Under the pieces are notes generated by a model, which made no database searches, had not been told where the DNA came from, and saw nothing but the letters and a program-made list of their open reading frames with translations. The position numbers and the translations under genes were made by a program. Shown here piece by piece: positions 24,601-35,182 of a stretch of DNA of 64,000 nt. The DNA comes from Doris montereyensis. Lineage: Eukaryota; Mollusca; Gastropoda; Nudibranchia; Dorididae. Numbering within the stretch: the stretch's first letter is position 1; every line of letters begins with the position of its first letter. The stretch spans positions 220,001-284,000 of the forward strand of contig JAXRKP010000486.1 of assembly GCA_037039925.1 (NCBI GenBank), written 5' to 3'.

Positions 24601-27600
24601 TTTCTTCTTGACTTGTTTGACTGTAACATTTTTCCCTTGTTCCAATTTATAGTACACCTGTATATAAACAAATATACATGTCAATTGTAGAGATTTTTAC
24701 CACAATAGAGAAGAATTGTTCTATGAGCAAGAACAAAACTAGAATTGAAAGTACAATAATCAAAATGATAGCACAAAATCAGTGTTGCATTCCTAAAACA
24801 ATAGATTTCAAAAGAATTCAATTAACGCAAGCCATGAGAGACATTTAATTTCATTGATGTAAAAAAGAAACATTTTCTAGTTGCCACATTGTTCGGCTTA
24901 GACGCCCAAACATAGCGTGTAACACAAAACATGTGGTTTACATATATCGTCGCCTTCGTTCCATCACCCACACCATGTAACCAAAAACAAACTTTTAAGT
25001 GGCATAGAAATTATAGTAAGAGGGTAGAACAAAATTGGTTATGCAATATCTCGGAATCTACTGCGTGTTTTGTAAAAATTACCGACATTGTATAGATCTC
25101 ATAAAGTTATACTAAAATAGCCCAAAAATTTTAAAATGTCGATTTAGAATGGACTCTTAAGCAGGCAATGGATAAATGATGTTAAATTTGCACGTTTACT
25201 TCAGGTTATTAATGTTTCACCATTCATTTCCGTCTCAGCCCAAATTTTCTCCATCTTTCCCTACCCTGGCCATCAATCTCCGACCTTTCCAAGTCGAAAA
25301 AGAAAAATCTGACATACTTTCCTACCTTGCTGGACACCCTGAGCGGTATGACATCATAATGGTTAAATTAATATAGGCCCTACTACGGTTTTCCAAAAGG
25401 CAAAACTTCCATTCAAAAATAAGGACTTTCTTGTCAGCATGTAAAATATGTTCAGATAAGAGGTATGATCATGTCACACCATCCTTCAAATTTGTAAAAT
25501 GAAAAATCACTATGCTCACTAAAAAAGCACCATGGCTTTTAGAAAAACAACTTTTCCAAAAGATAAAAAAAATCATGAAAGACAAAACTGCAATAATTCA
25601 AAATATGACATCCACTTACCCCGTACATTTGATGATCTCTGGCCCTCAAAAGAGAAGGGATCTTGAGGATCTGGCTCAAATCGCATCTCATATTTCTTGG
25701 TGAGTACTTTATCAGTGAAATATTCATTAGGCTCGAAGGAGAATTCTAAGGAAAAACCCTGTGAATTGAGCCGTTCAAACGTTTTAACATTTGAAATAAA
25801 AGCTGCCAATGAGCAATTAATTTTCCATATATACACACTAAAGTCAAACTTGTACAAAAGAGTTTCAAAGATAAATCAAAGGTTGAAAAAATAAGGAACG
25901 GCTTTAAGATCTAAAATAATTTATTTTTCTCTATTTACAGACCTAAGAAAAGATCTTATGACATTGTAGTTGAATTCATTAAAATCTAACCTATCCATCA
26001 AATGTGGTGATCTTATTGGAGATTAAATCAAAGGGAAAGAGCAAGATGAAAGACATGAAAGACATAAAGACATGAAAGAGTGAAAGGAAAGAAGAAGGAT
26101 TCATCAGCAGCACTTGCAAACCGTGACATGACGTTATAAATATAGAGCAAGCAGTGGTGAAAATATTATTGCTAGAATTAATAAAAACAAGAAAAGAATA
26201 AACAGGAATATGTTAATTAAATGACACGACGGAAACTTACCATTGGATCTTCAGCATGAAGGACAACGTTTATATCTTGTAAATGGGTCAAAATTGGCTC
26301 ATCATGTTCCTGTGGGTGAATAAAGGAATGTTCATCTATCCCCCAAATAAAAGTTAGATAGTGGTGGTGGGAGGGAAGAAGAGATTCTTTACACCATACA
26401 TGAGATGTGAAAAGAATGGTTGATCATAATTTTTTTATTTTCCACCACACATCTGAGACCAGATAGAACCCAAACTGATGACTGAATTAAGAATAATCAA
26501 CATTTCCCTCCCCTGGGGCCATTATACAGGCTCTTTTTAATATTATGACATTTGATTTATCACCATATTTACAGTAACATAGAAAAATGTAAAATGATAA
26601 AAGTCCACCAGTGGGATAACCAAATTGTCCCTATCCTCTTCTCTTAAGAATATGATGCTTTGCTATTTACAGAATAAACTGGTCCCTTTATGAGCTTGTG
26701 TATAAGAGATGTAAAAAAAGAAAGAAAAAAAATGTGGATAATGAGCAAATTTAAATTTCCTAACTGGCTATTAGAATTTGGACTAAAGTAATGAGATCAT
26801 CCTTACCTGCACCATCTCTGACAGCATTGCAACATTTTTGAAAATTGTCAACCAGAAACTTGGTATACCTTTGACATCTTCTAATGAACAAAGGAAAGAC
26901 AGCTGTTTTAAAATAGGTTCATGTCAAAAATAAATTATTTCTTTTGATTCCAACTTTATGAAATTTGTTCTGTATACATGTAGACAAGGCATCAAGCAAT
27001 TTACAGCACTTCATGTACAATGTATCACGATTTATTTGAATTCTGCAGTCTAATAATAGAATCGTTTTGCAAGAAAACTATGCAATTGGGGTACACAAGA
27101 ACAAATCTTAATTAATTTACAAAAAGAAACCGGGAAAAAAGAGTAAATCACTTGAATTTCAAAATCCGGGGGGGGTGTTAATTGTGAGATAAATGCAGCA
27201 GTCAATGAAAGTTTATCTAAGCAGATTTATATAAACCATTTTACAATCCACGATCTGCATGGGTAATTTTCCAAAACTCGTTATGTCCGTTTCCCCGTTG
27301 TTTTCTTCTTACTTTTGAGTTTTTTTGTCTCATTGAATAAGTGGAGAACTTGCCACAATCTGAATAAAAGCGCCACACCAAAACCTTGTTTAATTGACTC
27401 TAAATTTACGTTCAAATATCAGCTAAAAGCTTTGTCATTAGATACTGTAAGGGATGTTTTCGAAAACCACTCTTTGGTGGAAAATAATATCTCCCCTTAA
27501 TGAGTCATTGTCAAAATAAAAGCAGATTATAAATAGGTATTTGTGAAAATGCACTATATGGAACTGCTAAAATGCACTCTCACATTACAGTTTAACACAC

Positions 27601-30600
27601 ATGCAGACCTGCCATTCTAAATTTTTTTAAATCAGGACCTAGATGTAAAAAGATCAGGATCCTGGGGGGAAAATCAGGATACATGAACGGTCACCTAATC
27701 TCGAACATAATAATACTAAAATACGGTCTTTGTTGCGCTGGTTCTGCCCTTTCCAAAGTAAAAATATCTATTATAAGTCCCCCCATAAAACCTGAATTCT
27801 AGTACTAAATCAGCATTACAGCTGCCTCCTTCCCACTCATTGTTAACATACTGGAAGTTGAAGACACACTCATTTTCCTCTCTTTCTCATCAGCGGTCAC
27901 TTATCTTGCTAATCATTGCTATCATATTTTCACATTCTTCACACACGCATGCCCACCCTACTTCTGCTAACCAGTCAGACATACGTGCATGACATACCTG
28001 TCAATTATCATCTAACCTCTATTCTTCCTTGCATTTGCCTTTCACTTCATATATTGTTGCTCACTTGCACGCGAGCGACATTTCTCTCTGCCACACGTGT
28101 GACCGCACTTTGCTGCAGGGGGAGTCGTATTGTTTCAAAGATTTTAATCTTGACTTGATTTAGATTTATTAGATCTAGACGTTCCTAATACTAGGGACGT
28201 TTATATCTAGATCTTAACAAGTCATTGAATATCAAGGAAGCCTTCTGCTTGATCAGTTTGAAATTCAAGTCGAGATGGGCCAGCAGGAAATGAAGGCTCT
28301 TGGAATTTCGCAAATTTGCGTTAAAAAAATCGGGATGATTTAGATTAAATCGGATAAACGGCACACATGGCATTCCTTTTTCTCAAGTCAAAGCCAAAAT
28401 ACAGAATGCCGGGTCCTTTATCTTCACAGACTGCACTGGTAAACCTTACAGGCCTTGCAAGACAAATTTGCAAACACTTCTTTGACAGTAAATTTTAGGA
28501 AATCAATTACCTTTGTTCTCGTCTCCTTTTGCTTCTGGTTCCTTGGCTTCTTCTACACTGGCCTTGTCTTTTACTTCTTCCTGTTGAGATTCGGGCTACA
28601 TTGGAGATCAATGTCGCATCATCAATAACAAACTAACAAAAATGCATGCAGCAATACACAATATACAGCAAGGAAAAATTGGCAATCGTGACAAAGTTAA
28701 ATACATAACTTTGCCGATGTCGTAGTTGTAAAAAAGCAAAGAAAATTTATTGAAATTTGTAAAAACATTAATGCGAATTTACATGTTGAATTTCATCCTC
28801 ATACCTTCATATGAAACAAAGCATTAGTTTAGGAATAATTTTATATGGCTGTTTATAACAATTCAATAAAAAAAAATGTGTCTTGCTTTTACATATTCTT
28901 AAAATGACATTACTTGTACCAACATTTAATATGATGTTAACTCTACTTGGTTCTTTGTATGCAGGGTTTCTTGATTGATCCTAAGTTTCTTTTCGTTATT
29001 GAGGTGTAATTAACCCATTTCTTCCAATAGACAAGGACGCCCTTAAAATCCAACATTCGCTTCTCAATGTGCCCAAATGCGCCTGACCCAATTTCAAAAG
29101 TACTTTGTGTGTTGGAGCTCATTTATGTTGAAACTACAATCAATAAGTTATTTCTGTTACTTTCAGAAAGTGGAAGTACATTGAAACTGTGGAAAATTAC
29201 ATGTTTATCTCGATCTAATTTGCTTTACAATGGCTCGAAAATTCCAACACTGTTAATTTTTTTAAGACAGACAAAATTTCTTGACAAGTACACACGTGTG
29301 TATCTGCGTGATGAAAAGTGAAATGGCATTTCATTTTCATCAAATCCAATGTTGTGGAATGAAGAGTAGCGTCACTTTAGTGAGGACTCTTCAAATCAAT
29401 TGAGATGGTTTGGGCAAAATGTAAACAGAATGATTGACAATAGATTGAATTTTTGACCAGGTGATTAAATCAGTGAATGATGGGATCTTAGAGAACTAGA
29501 AATCAATTGAAAGCCCAAGGTCAAAAGACCAAGGTAAAAAAAGGCAAACCTCAGAGAAGTGGGAAAAAAGATATAAAAGAGGCATTGAAGCATAGATAAC
29601 TCTTTTTAAAAGGAAACCAAATGCCAGGACAGGGCATCCTGGAGAAAGATCATCTCGGGCATCTGAACCCACACACTGAAAGGTAGAATGGGAACTGATA
29701 AAGAAAGAAAGAAATTTTCAAAAGTGGTATATGCACAACAAATATTTTACTGACATCATGTCGTTATGTTTCAGGAGTTACTTCCCTGTGCTTAGTAGTT
29801 CCGGGTTAATGACCTAATTAAACCTTGAGAAGCAACAAGGGGTCAATAGGTATCAGAAGGAAATCTTGTTTAATGGTTGGAAAAACAAAGTCCCAAACTG
29901 ACCACAAATAAGGGCTTTTATTATTGCATTGAAATTTCCCCTGTCTACCGTCGGCCGCTGCGATGATATCAGGATGAATTAAAAGGACACAGCAAGAAGA
30001 AAGATAGTGAAAGGAAAGAAATAGTACCTACCAATAGTGTCCAACCGCCCATTCAAATAAGGGATGTTTTAAGAAAGAAATGCTGGAATTTTTTTCAAGT
30101 CAAGCAAGGCAAAGATTTTGTGTGCATTCCAGGTGTTTTTAGCGTGGACATCGCTTACCAATGGCATAATACCACCAAAGAGCACATAAACAACAATAGC
30201 CATTAGTATAACTAAGATAGATGGTTTTCTTTCTGTCAAACTGGTGCAACTGAAGCTCATAATTGTGAACCATTTTCAGAAATGAAGATTTTGGTTGACA
30301 TTTAACTGGGATGATATTGAAGACCAATGGCAGATATAAAAAAAGTCCAATTCCCCTTTCATTTACAGGTCACAAAAACCCCCACTAAAAAGCCAATCTA
30401 CTTTTTACCATTGTTCAAGAGGGTTTGAAAAAGAAGAGGAAAAAGAGAGCAGAATAAGTAACTCACAGCCAATTTAGTCTCTTCATCCTTCTCCTCATCT
30501 TCATCGTCACTTGGCCAGTCACATTCTTCATCTGTGGGCTCTTTCTTTCCTGTTAATATTTCCTTCCGCTGCAAACAAAACATCAATGTCACATCAGTAA

Positions 30601-33021
30601 CTATAAAAGTTCCAAGTTTCCAGAAAATAAGAATCACTTTTAAGAATGTCTGGTGCCGTTGGTGGCCATGTAGTTAGGCTGCCAGACTTAAGACTATGAG
30701 ATACCGGGTTGGAATCCTAGTAAAGCTAGTTCCGACGTTGTATTCCTTAAGAAAGACATTTAACATGCATTGTCCCCATACAATCCAGGTGCCAATGGGA
30801 ACAAGCACTAGCTCTAACTTGGGAGTAAGAAACCTGTCTCAGACTAGCATCCTGTCCAGGTGATTATTATTAACCGTTCCGCTTCATGCTATAGAAACAG
30901 GAATATGGTAGGGCTCTTTGCACTGTAAGGGCCTAAAAGGAACTTTCCTTTTGACTTTTACTTTCAGAGTATCTACGGTCTTCCCATTTGTCATAAAACA
31001 TATATGACAAATGTACAATCAACAGAACTTATGACTTGCCTGAGCTAAACAATATGAACAATCTGATGAAACATCAAATTGAATATGAAGAAATATGGTA
31101 CTATAAAAGACAACTCTACCCGGAGACAATGATGGATTATGATTTATCTTTATGATAAAACTGTCTCTCAACTTTGACTGTGGTAAACTCAGAAACCACT
31201 GTATCGGGTATGGGTGATATCAAGTGTGATTATTTGTTTGAATCAGTACCCTATACTGCAGTTATGCTGGCTTTTTATTGTAATGACTGGAAATCAGTGA
31301 ATTATATCTAGCAACAATAAAGTTTCCTCGATAATAGGAAACAATTTTTCTCAATCAATTCAAATACTGATTTGATCCAATACTTCATTTGCTAAGAACC
31401 CTAAAGCAGGCTATTTGAAACCTACGTCGAAATATGGGTGCAGTGGTGGCTGAGTTAATAGTGCTCAAAATTAGAGAAAGTCAACGGTAAATATATATAA
31501 AGAGATATTGGTACGATACCTTGTCATAAAATCCTGCATATTTAGTTGCATATTTCTGTTCCAGCAAGTTCACCTCTTTGTAAAATTCTGACTCTAGATT
31601 GATGACGTCATTTTGTATTTTTTCAAAGCTTTAATGCGTCGTTTCACTTCCTTGGGTAAGCTGGAGGAAAAGTTGGTAGTAATATCAATTAACATAACAA
31701 TCTGATGGGGGGGGGGTTTGCAACTTTCAAAATTTTGAACCTTAAGTTAGCACAAATAATTGCCAGAATGAAAAATGTATTACCTTTCAATATATCCAGA
31801 CGATTGCCCTACAATGGAAGAAAATCTATCCTGAAGTGCTGCAAGAATTCCTGGATTTTTCATGACCTGCGCCGCAATGGCAGATCCAACAGCATCTATG
31901 AAAAACAGTGAAAAATGTACCATCTGTGCAAAACAAGAATTCCTATGAGAATAAAAAAGGTTGTATGCGCATTTTTAGGCAGTGCCGTGTTATGGCCTGT
32001 GGAGTGTTCTATCTAAAATGCACACACTATGATAATCTGTTTTGTATCGGAATGATCACTCTATCACTGAGAAAAAACTACAGATTAAGAAAGTTCTATA
32101 TATGTGAATGCAATAATATATATGATGTGCCAAACTTTGGTGTTCAATATCTCAAAAGTACAAGAAATACAAATAGAACCTTCTTAATCTTATGCAACAG
32201 AGGTTTATTTTTAAATCTAAAACTAAAAAATCCATCTCCTGTAAAATTCTCATGTCCACAATGCTATTGATTACAGTAACATTCTGCTTTGACAACAATG
32301 CTATTGATAAGAGTAACATACTGGTGTCTTCTTGTTCCTGATCCTCTTCTTCAACATCCTCTACAGGATCACTGGATGGTCTGTGAAATACATGAAAAAA
32401 CATTGGAAATGTAACTGAGATTCACTATTCACAACCTACACTCAAATAAAACTTCATGCAAACAGTACATCTTACGGTATAACTATTTCAAAACCATCCT
32501 TGCTGGCTGAAAGCGATGAATGAAATATTCAAAGGCAGGGGTCTGACACCCTCGACTATTGCAATTATTGCTTATAAGCTTATAAGAAAGGGATAGGAAT
32601 ATCATTCCGGAAAACAAAACTAGGACTTCTGTTTGTGAAATTTCAAATTATAAAGCAATGCACTTTTGCATATGCTCACAATTTGTTCTTAACAGCAGTA
32701 GTACGCAATGTCTGCAGCAAAGTGGATCAAAAGCGAAAAACTACTGGTTTACAATATATGCAAAATCTTATGCTGTCAAAAGTAAAGTGTCTGGATATAA
32801 TATTTTTTATTTCAATCTTAAGCTTTTTCTTTAGCACCAAGAAAGAACATTATCTTAATGAGTAAGCTGCTATAGAAACCAGTTACAGACTAAACCCTCA
32901 GTCACTTTATATTCAATTTTGTCATACATCAAATGTAACAATGATAGTTATACGGCTTCTTAATAAAATAGACATTTCACTTACTTGTCTGATTCTGACA
33001 TTGTCTTTGATTGAGAGTCCT
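12607..33021 (-). CDS. NAP1L: Nucleosome assembly protein 1-like histone chaperone (15 coding exons)
   Basis: NAP1 proteins chaperone H2A-H2B, shuttle between cytoplasm and nucleus, and help deposit and remove histones. Coding exons (minus strand): 32985-33001, 32322-32380, 31784-31895, 31520-31660, 30467-30568, 28511-28595, 26807-26880, 26241-26309, 25620-25758, 24512-24657, 24092-24117, 23117-23234, 21879-21902, 20876-20926, 12607-12641. All junctions are GT-AG and in phase. They encode 399 residues once six single-base homopolymer indels are discounted, close to family length. Landmarks: GYIESLPKEVKRRI (about 60-73), KGIPSFWLTIFKNV (about 175-188), EHDEPILTHL (198 on), FEPNEYF, KKKQKHKGRG, ADFEIGHFIRERIIPKAVLFFTGEAI, an acidic tail, and C-N-Q-Q at the end. 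The start ATG (33001) is in the second exon; a noncoding first exon upstream was not found. The start gives MSESDKPSSD, acidic as in relatives. Confidence 0.9.
16675..16985 (-). mobile_element. SINE-A copy 4
   Basis: Full length: tail CATCCACAACTAAGG at about 16692, body GGGACTAGGTGTCGATCCAT, head with GACACGAACCCATGAC and CCTCTGGACTACCA. Same strand as NAP1. Confidence 0.82.
17276..17590 (+). repeat. Family C repeats in tandem
   Basis: Two full or partial starts (17290 and 17345, both with the CACCATTGYGGT block) and a further partial body at 17490-17585 (AGGAAGCAGCAAGATG, AGTAGGACCTGCCAGCAGC). Tandem or nested insertion of the same family. Confidence 0.75.
17690..17920. repeat. AT-rich then purine-rich low-complexity tract
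   Basis: TTTAAAAATTT palindromes pass into (GA)-rich sequence (GAGAGAGTGAGTGAGTGGGAG and variants) ending in GGAGGGGGGGAAGG. The minus-strand open frame here is Ser/Leu/Phe low complexity. Confidence 0.85.
17925..18200 (+). repeat. Family C repeats, two copies
   Basis: A copy missing its first bases (17930-18010) and a full copy (18013-18195) with CTACCATTGCAGTGATCTCA and AGTAGGACCTACCAGCTGCA. Confidence 0.75.
18204..18275. repeat. (GA)n simple repeat
   Basis: GAGAGAGAG tract with GGAGGG interruptions. Confidence 0.9.
19293..19512 (-). mobile_element. SINE-A copy 5
   Basis: Tail (TTTGATTTACCCACATCCA), body and head (TTGAACCCATGAC) present. The middle is shortened. A family C fragment follows at 19513-19620. 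Confidence 0.75.
20876..20926 (-). CDS. NAP1L: NAP1 coding exon 14
   Basis: 17 codons reading GDDEDYDEENDPDFNPT, the acidic tail conserved in NAP1L1/4 (family DEENDPDYDP). Acceptor CATTAG, donor GTGAGT. Confidence 0.9.
21481..21658 (-). mobile_element. SINE-A copy 6, internally deleted
   Basis: Tail and first body block join directly to the tRNA-like head; about 120 bp of the middle is missing. Lies in NAP1 intron 13, same strand as the gene. Confidence 0.78.
21879..21902 (-). CDS. NAP1L: NAP1 coding exon 13 (8-codon microexon)
   Basis: YEDDENEE in phase 0 between CTTTTTCAG and a GTTAGT donor. Its length allows in-frame skipping. Confidence 0.82.
23117..23234 (-). CDS. NAP1L: NAP1 coding exon 12
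   Basis: Carries ADFEIGHFIRERIIPKAVLF and FTGEAIEGDE, among the most conserved stretches of the NAP domain. An extra base in the AAA at 23214-23216 breaks the frame after DEEIE. Confidence 0.9.
23811..23985 (+). repeat. Family C repeat copy
   Basis: Same blocks as at 10083, with a short ATTTTAATCACATT duplication inside; ends CTGCCAACCACCCAC. In a NAP1 intron, antisense to the gene. Confidence 0.7.
24092..24117 (-). CDS. NAP1L: NAP1 coding exon 11
   Basis: 26 bases encoding VPEGSESEM, the linker after the FFSPP motif. Acceptor CTTTTTCAG, donor GTAAGA. Confidence 0.82.
24512..24657 (-). CDS. NAP1L: NAP1 coding exon 10
   Basis: Encodes CTINWNKGKNVTVKQVKKK, then QKHKGRGLTRTVTKQ and DSFFNFFSPP: the basic, nuclear-import-like segment. 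Two opposite indels bracket the middle: the T5 at 24629-24633 should be six, and the A8 at 24534-24541 should be seven. Confidence 0.9.
25620..25758 (-). CDS. NAP1L: NAP1 coding exon 9
   Basis: GFSLEFSFEPNEYFTDKVLT then KKYEMRFEPDPQDPFSFEG, the core NAP fold. One base is missing in the GG at 25641-25642; beyond it PEIIKCTG follows in the shifted frame. Confidence 0.9.
25976..26125 (+). repeat. Family C repeat copy (degraded)
   Basis: Recognisable blocks CCTATCCATCAAATGTGGTG and GTGAAAGGAAAGAAG, with an ACATGAAAGACATAAAG internal duplication. Confidence 0.6.
26241..26309 (-). CDS. NAP1L: NAP1 coding exon 8
   Basis: 23 codons, EHDEPILTHLQDINVVLHAE through DPM. Intact; phase 0 at both ends. 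Confidence 0.9.
26807..26880 (-). CDS. NAP1L: NAP1 coding exon 7
   Basis: EDVKGIPSFWLTIFKNVAML then SEMVQ. Intact, and matches the family motif KGIPEFWLTVFKNV. Confidence 0.92.
27604..28361. mobile_element. Non-autonomous DNA element D, copy 1
   Basis: Shares many long blocks with 57622-58484, for example ACCTGTCAATTATCATC and TTCCTTGCATTTGCCTTTCA. The left end CAGACCTGCC is an inverted match to the right end GGCATGTCTG of copy 2. An 8-bp direct repeat CACACATG flanks this copy (27596-27603 and 28362-28369), as hAT elements make, though its last few terminal bases are then missing. No transposase frame. It lies in NAP1 intron 6. Confidence 0.68.
28511..28595 (-). CDS. NAP1L: NAP1 coding exon 6
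   Basis: PESQQEEVKDKASVEEAKEP then EAKGDENK: a charged, poorly conserved linker. Frame and phase fit the exons on both sides. Confidence 0.82.
29396..29590 (+). pseudogene. Degenerate LINE 3' coding fragment
   Basis: LRWFGQNVNRMIDNRL resembles the C-terminal RLRWFGHVxRMDDNRL motif of several LINE clades. Lys/Arg-rich sequence with stops follows (KPKVKRPR). Lies in NAP1 intron 5. Confidence 0.6.
29918..30055 (+). repeat. Family C repeat copy
   Basis: TTGAAATTTCCCCTGTCTACC, GCGATGATATCAGGATGAAT and GTGAAAGGAAAGAAATAG; ends CCAACCGCCCA. Confidence 0.68.
30467..30568 (-). CDS. NAP1L: NAP1 coding exon 5
   Basis: 34 codons: RKEILTGKKEPTDEECDWPS followed by an acidic DDEDEEKDEE run. Matches the family EPTEEECEW region. 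Intact. Confidence 0.9.
30653..30947 (+). mobile_element. SINE-B copy 2
   Basis: Head GTTGGTGGCCATGTAGTTAG with B-box-like GGTTGGAATCCTA; body with CTAGTTCCGACGTTGTATTC and CATCCTGTCCAGGTG. A head-only scrap lies at 31434-31470. Confidence 0.7.
31520..31660 (-). CDS. NAP1L: NAP1 coding exon 4
   Basis: SLPKEVKRRIKALKK, then QNDVINLESEFYKEVNLLEQ and KYATKYAGFYDK: the long dimerisation helix. One base is missing in the T6 run at 31618-31623 (A6 on the coding strand, seven needed). Confidence 0.9.
31784..31895 (-). CDS. NAP1L: NAP1 coding exon 3
   Basis: AVGSAIAAQVMKNPGILAAL then QDRFSSIVGQSSGYIE. Intact. Confidence 0.9.
32322..32380 (-). CDS. NAP1L: NAP1 coding exon 2
   Basis: PSSDPVEDVEEEDQEQEDT, the acidic N-terminal segment. 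Phases fit the ATG exon and exon 3. Confidence 0.82.
32985..33021 (-). CDS. NAP1L: NAP1 start exon (coding 32985-33001)
   Basis: Acceptor TTTTTCTTCTCAG, 20 bases of leader, then ATG at 33001 encoding MSESD. The acceptor implies at least one noncoding exon upstream. Confidence 0.8.
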
Positions 33022-34937
33022 CTGAGAAGAAAAAGAATGTCCATTTTCATCATTTTCTTTTATGATTACTCATTAGTATTCTAGATATAGATGATTTTTG
33101 TTCGTAAATAATTTTTTAATTTTACAAACAATCTGCAGTATCATCCTGGTATTTATGCCACACCGAAGAAATGGCCTTTCATGCCATTTGCTTCTTTATC
33201 TTAAGTTCACTCCTGTTTCTTTTTAGTACACATCATGCAATCACCAGAGATTGTTACATCAGATAGTCCTGGTTTTTTGTAGAGATAAAAGAAAGGAAAG
33301 AAAGAAAGTAGATGTTTTTTGAGAGGTTGCTTTCAGTTGCAAGTCTTTCCCTTATGCATGATGTCATGTCTAAATAAAGTAACAGATTTGTAGTACAAAA
33401 GAGGCATGGATACTGTGATACTAGCCTACAAAAAACCTGGATATGTAGACCTACTCCATCCCTTACCCTAAACCTTCTTCCCCCGCCTTAGGCAATCACA
33501 CCCCAAAGCCAAAGTGTGTGCTGTAATATAACCTACAGGTGGTGTTGATGTTAGAAATTTGGGGAGAGGAAAGACAGTAATTCTATGATTTCCATCTCAA
33601 GAAAAGTACCGGCCCTTTATTTAGGGCTTGTTACAGTTGGCCTGGGAAGCTTGTCTGCCTAGGCTTCTTGAAAGGAAATTTCCACTTTCCTCAAATGGTT
33701 TATAACGTAGTTTGACCTTTGAGTTCATAGTTTAACAACAGCCAATGAGATTACAATTTATTTCAAGCTCATAGCTTTTTGGAGTGGCCTCACTATCGTT
33801 TGTCAACATGACACTCTCCCTTTCAACACACTTTGTGCAAGGATAGGTTGATTGCATGACTATCGCTGCTATAGTTTTTTTGCATCTGATTTTTCTGATA
33901 TGGTGCGTTGGTAATTTTACTTCCAGAGATTTTGATTTTTTTTGTCTCTAAACGCAAAAACATCAATCCGGTTTACACCGAAAAAGTTGCATCCCTGTGT
34001 GCGGTCACTCTCAGTAACACAGCAAGCACTCTTGAGTTAAAAAAAAGAAAGAAATGGGAGGGAAGGGACGAGTCAAATTTTAATAATGGAGAAAACTACA
34101 AACATTAACACTAGAAAAGAGGCTCGCTCAGCCAGTGCAATGACGCCACACTAATTGGTTCGCTGACAGTCATCGGCGCGGTGCGAGGCTGTCTACAAAG
34201 TTTTACAAGTTCACGGGAAAGTGTGACCATCACCAATCTATAGAATACAGTGGCATGACGATCATCCGGGCTTACCCAACAAGCGATTCTATTCTATTTA
34301 ATTTAGTAGAGACACCACCAATTAAGTATTTGTGCAAACACACATCCTTATTTTCAGCTCAATTACACTCTTGAAACGGCAGACCAGCTCACATTTACAC
34401 CCCTCTAGCGATGGACTTTTGTCCAAAGCAAAGATAATGGACACACCCTTTTTAAAATAGACTCAACCAAATGCCTTTTGGATGTAAGTTTTGAACGCGT
34501 CATTCCTGTTTACTAAATGGTTAACCAATCAGAAAGCATTATTTTAAAAGAGGATTTAAAGAGGATGAGTGTAAGTAAGACAGTAAGAGAATAACAAGAA
34601 AGGAACATCAGGCCTCTCTTGACCTAACCTTCCTTCCCGGCAAATGCCCGGCATCACACAGAGGTGGTATCAGGCAAACGGGGAAGTTCCGAGCGTAGTG
34701 CTGTAACAAACCATATACCGATCATAGCCTTACCAGGGTTAAGAAAACAAATTGATTTGTTGCATAGGGATAATCTCACTTAAGCACCGCCAAGATTTCA
34801 CCTCAAATACGACTACACATCCAGTTTATGCTTGATACTGGGCATGGTCCCGATATCCTCTCTCATGCTCCTCGATCGACAGAGCGTTGCGCGACATGCT
34901 ATGAAGGGCCTCTCACTTTTACGTGTGTTGTCCTCCA
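33022..34937. other. Region upstream of the NAP1 start exon
   Basis: Should hold part of NAP1 intron 1, perhaps the noncoding first exon and promoter. I could not fix either. No other gene seen. Confidence 0.4.
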
Positions 34938-35044
34938 GTCGTCGCCCCTATTATCACTCACCCTTTAACACCGCTGACCATAGTAAATGAAGCGAAAGAT
35001 ACACTGCAGCGGTGCTAAAGTGGGAGTAATAATAGGGTTACGAC
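34938..35044. mobile_element. Foldback element H, copy 1
   Basis: Two roughly 38-bp inverted arms (outer GTCGT, inner CTATTATYACTC and CACCGCTG) surround about 30 bp. The whole would form a long hairpin. Copy 2 lies 40 bp away. Confidence 0.75.
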
Positions 35045-35084
35045 TTGAGCAAGGCAAGCGGGGCTTCATGTCAATCCTTCAGTC

Positions 35085-35182
35085 ATCGCCCTGTTATTAC
35101 TCCCACTTTAGCGCCGCTGACCATAGACGCAATGGTAGAAAACACGGCGGTGGTGCTTAAGTGGGAGTAATAATAGGGCGAC
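35085..35182. mobile_element. Foldback element H, copy 2
   Basis: Same arms (CATCGCCCTGTTATTACTCC and its near complement GGGAGTAATAATAGGGCGAC) around a different centre. A lone arm relic sits near 35845-35870 (GGGCGGTGCTAAAGTGCGAT). Confidence 0.75.

Noticed and set aside
12607..33021. NAP1 as a processed (retro) pseudogene
   Set aside because: Fifteen coding exons with GT-AG introns in correct phase rule out retrocopy origin.
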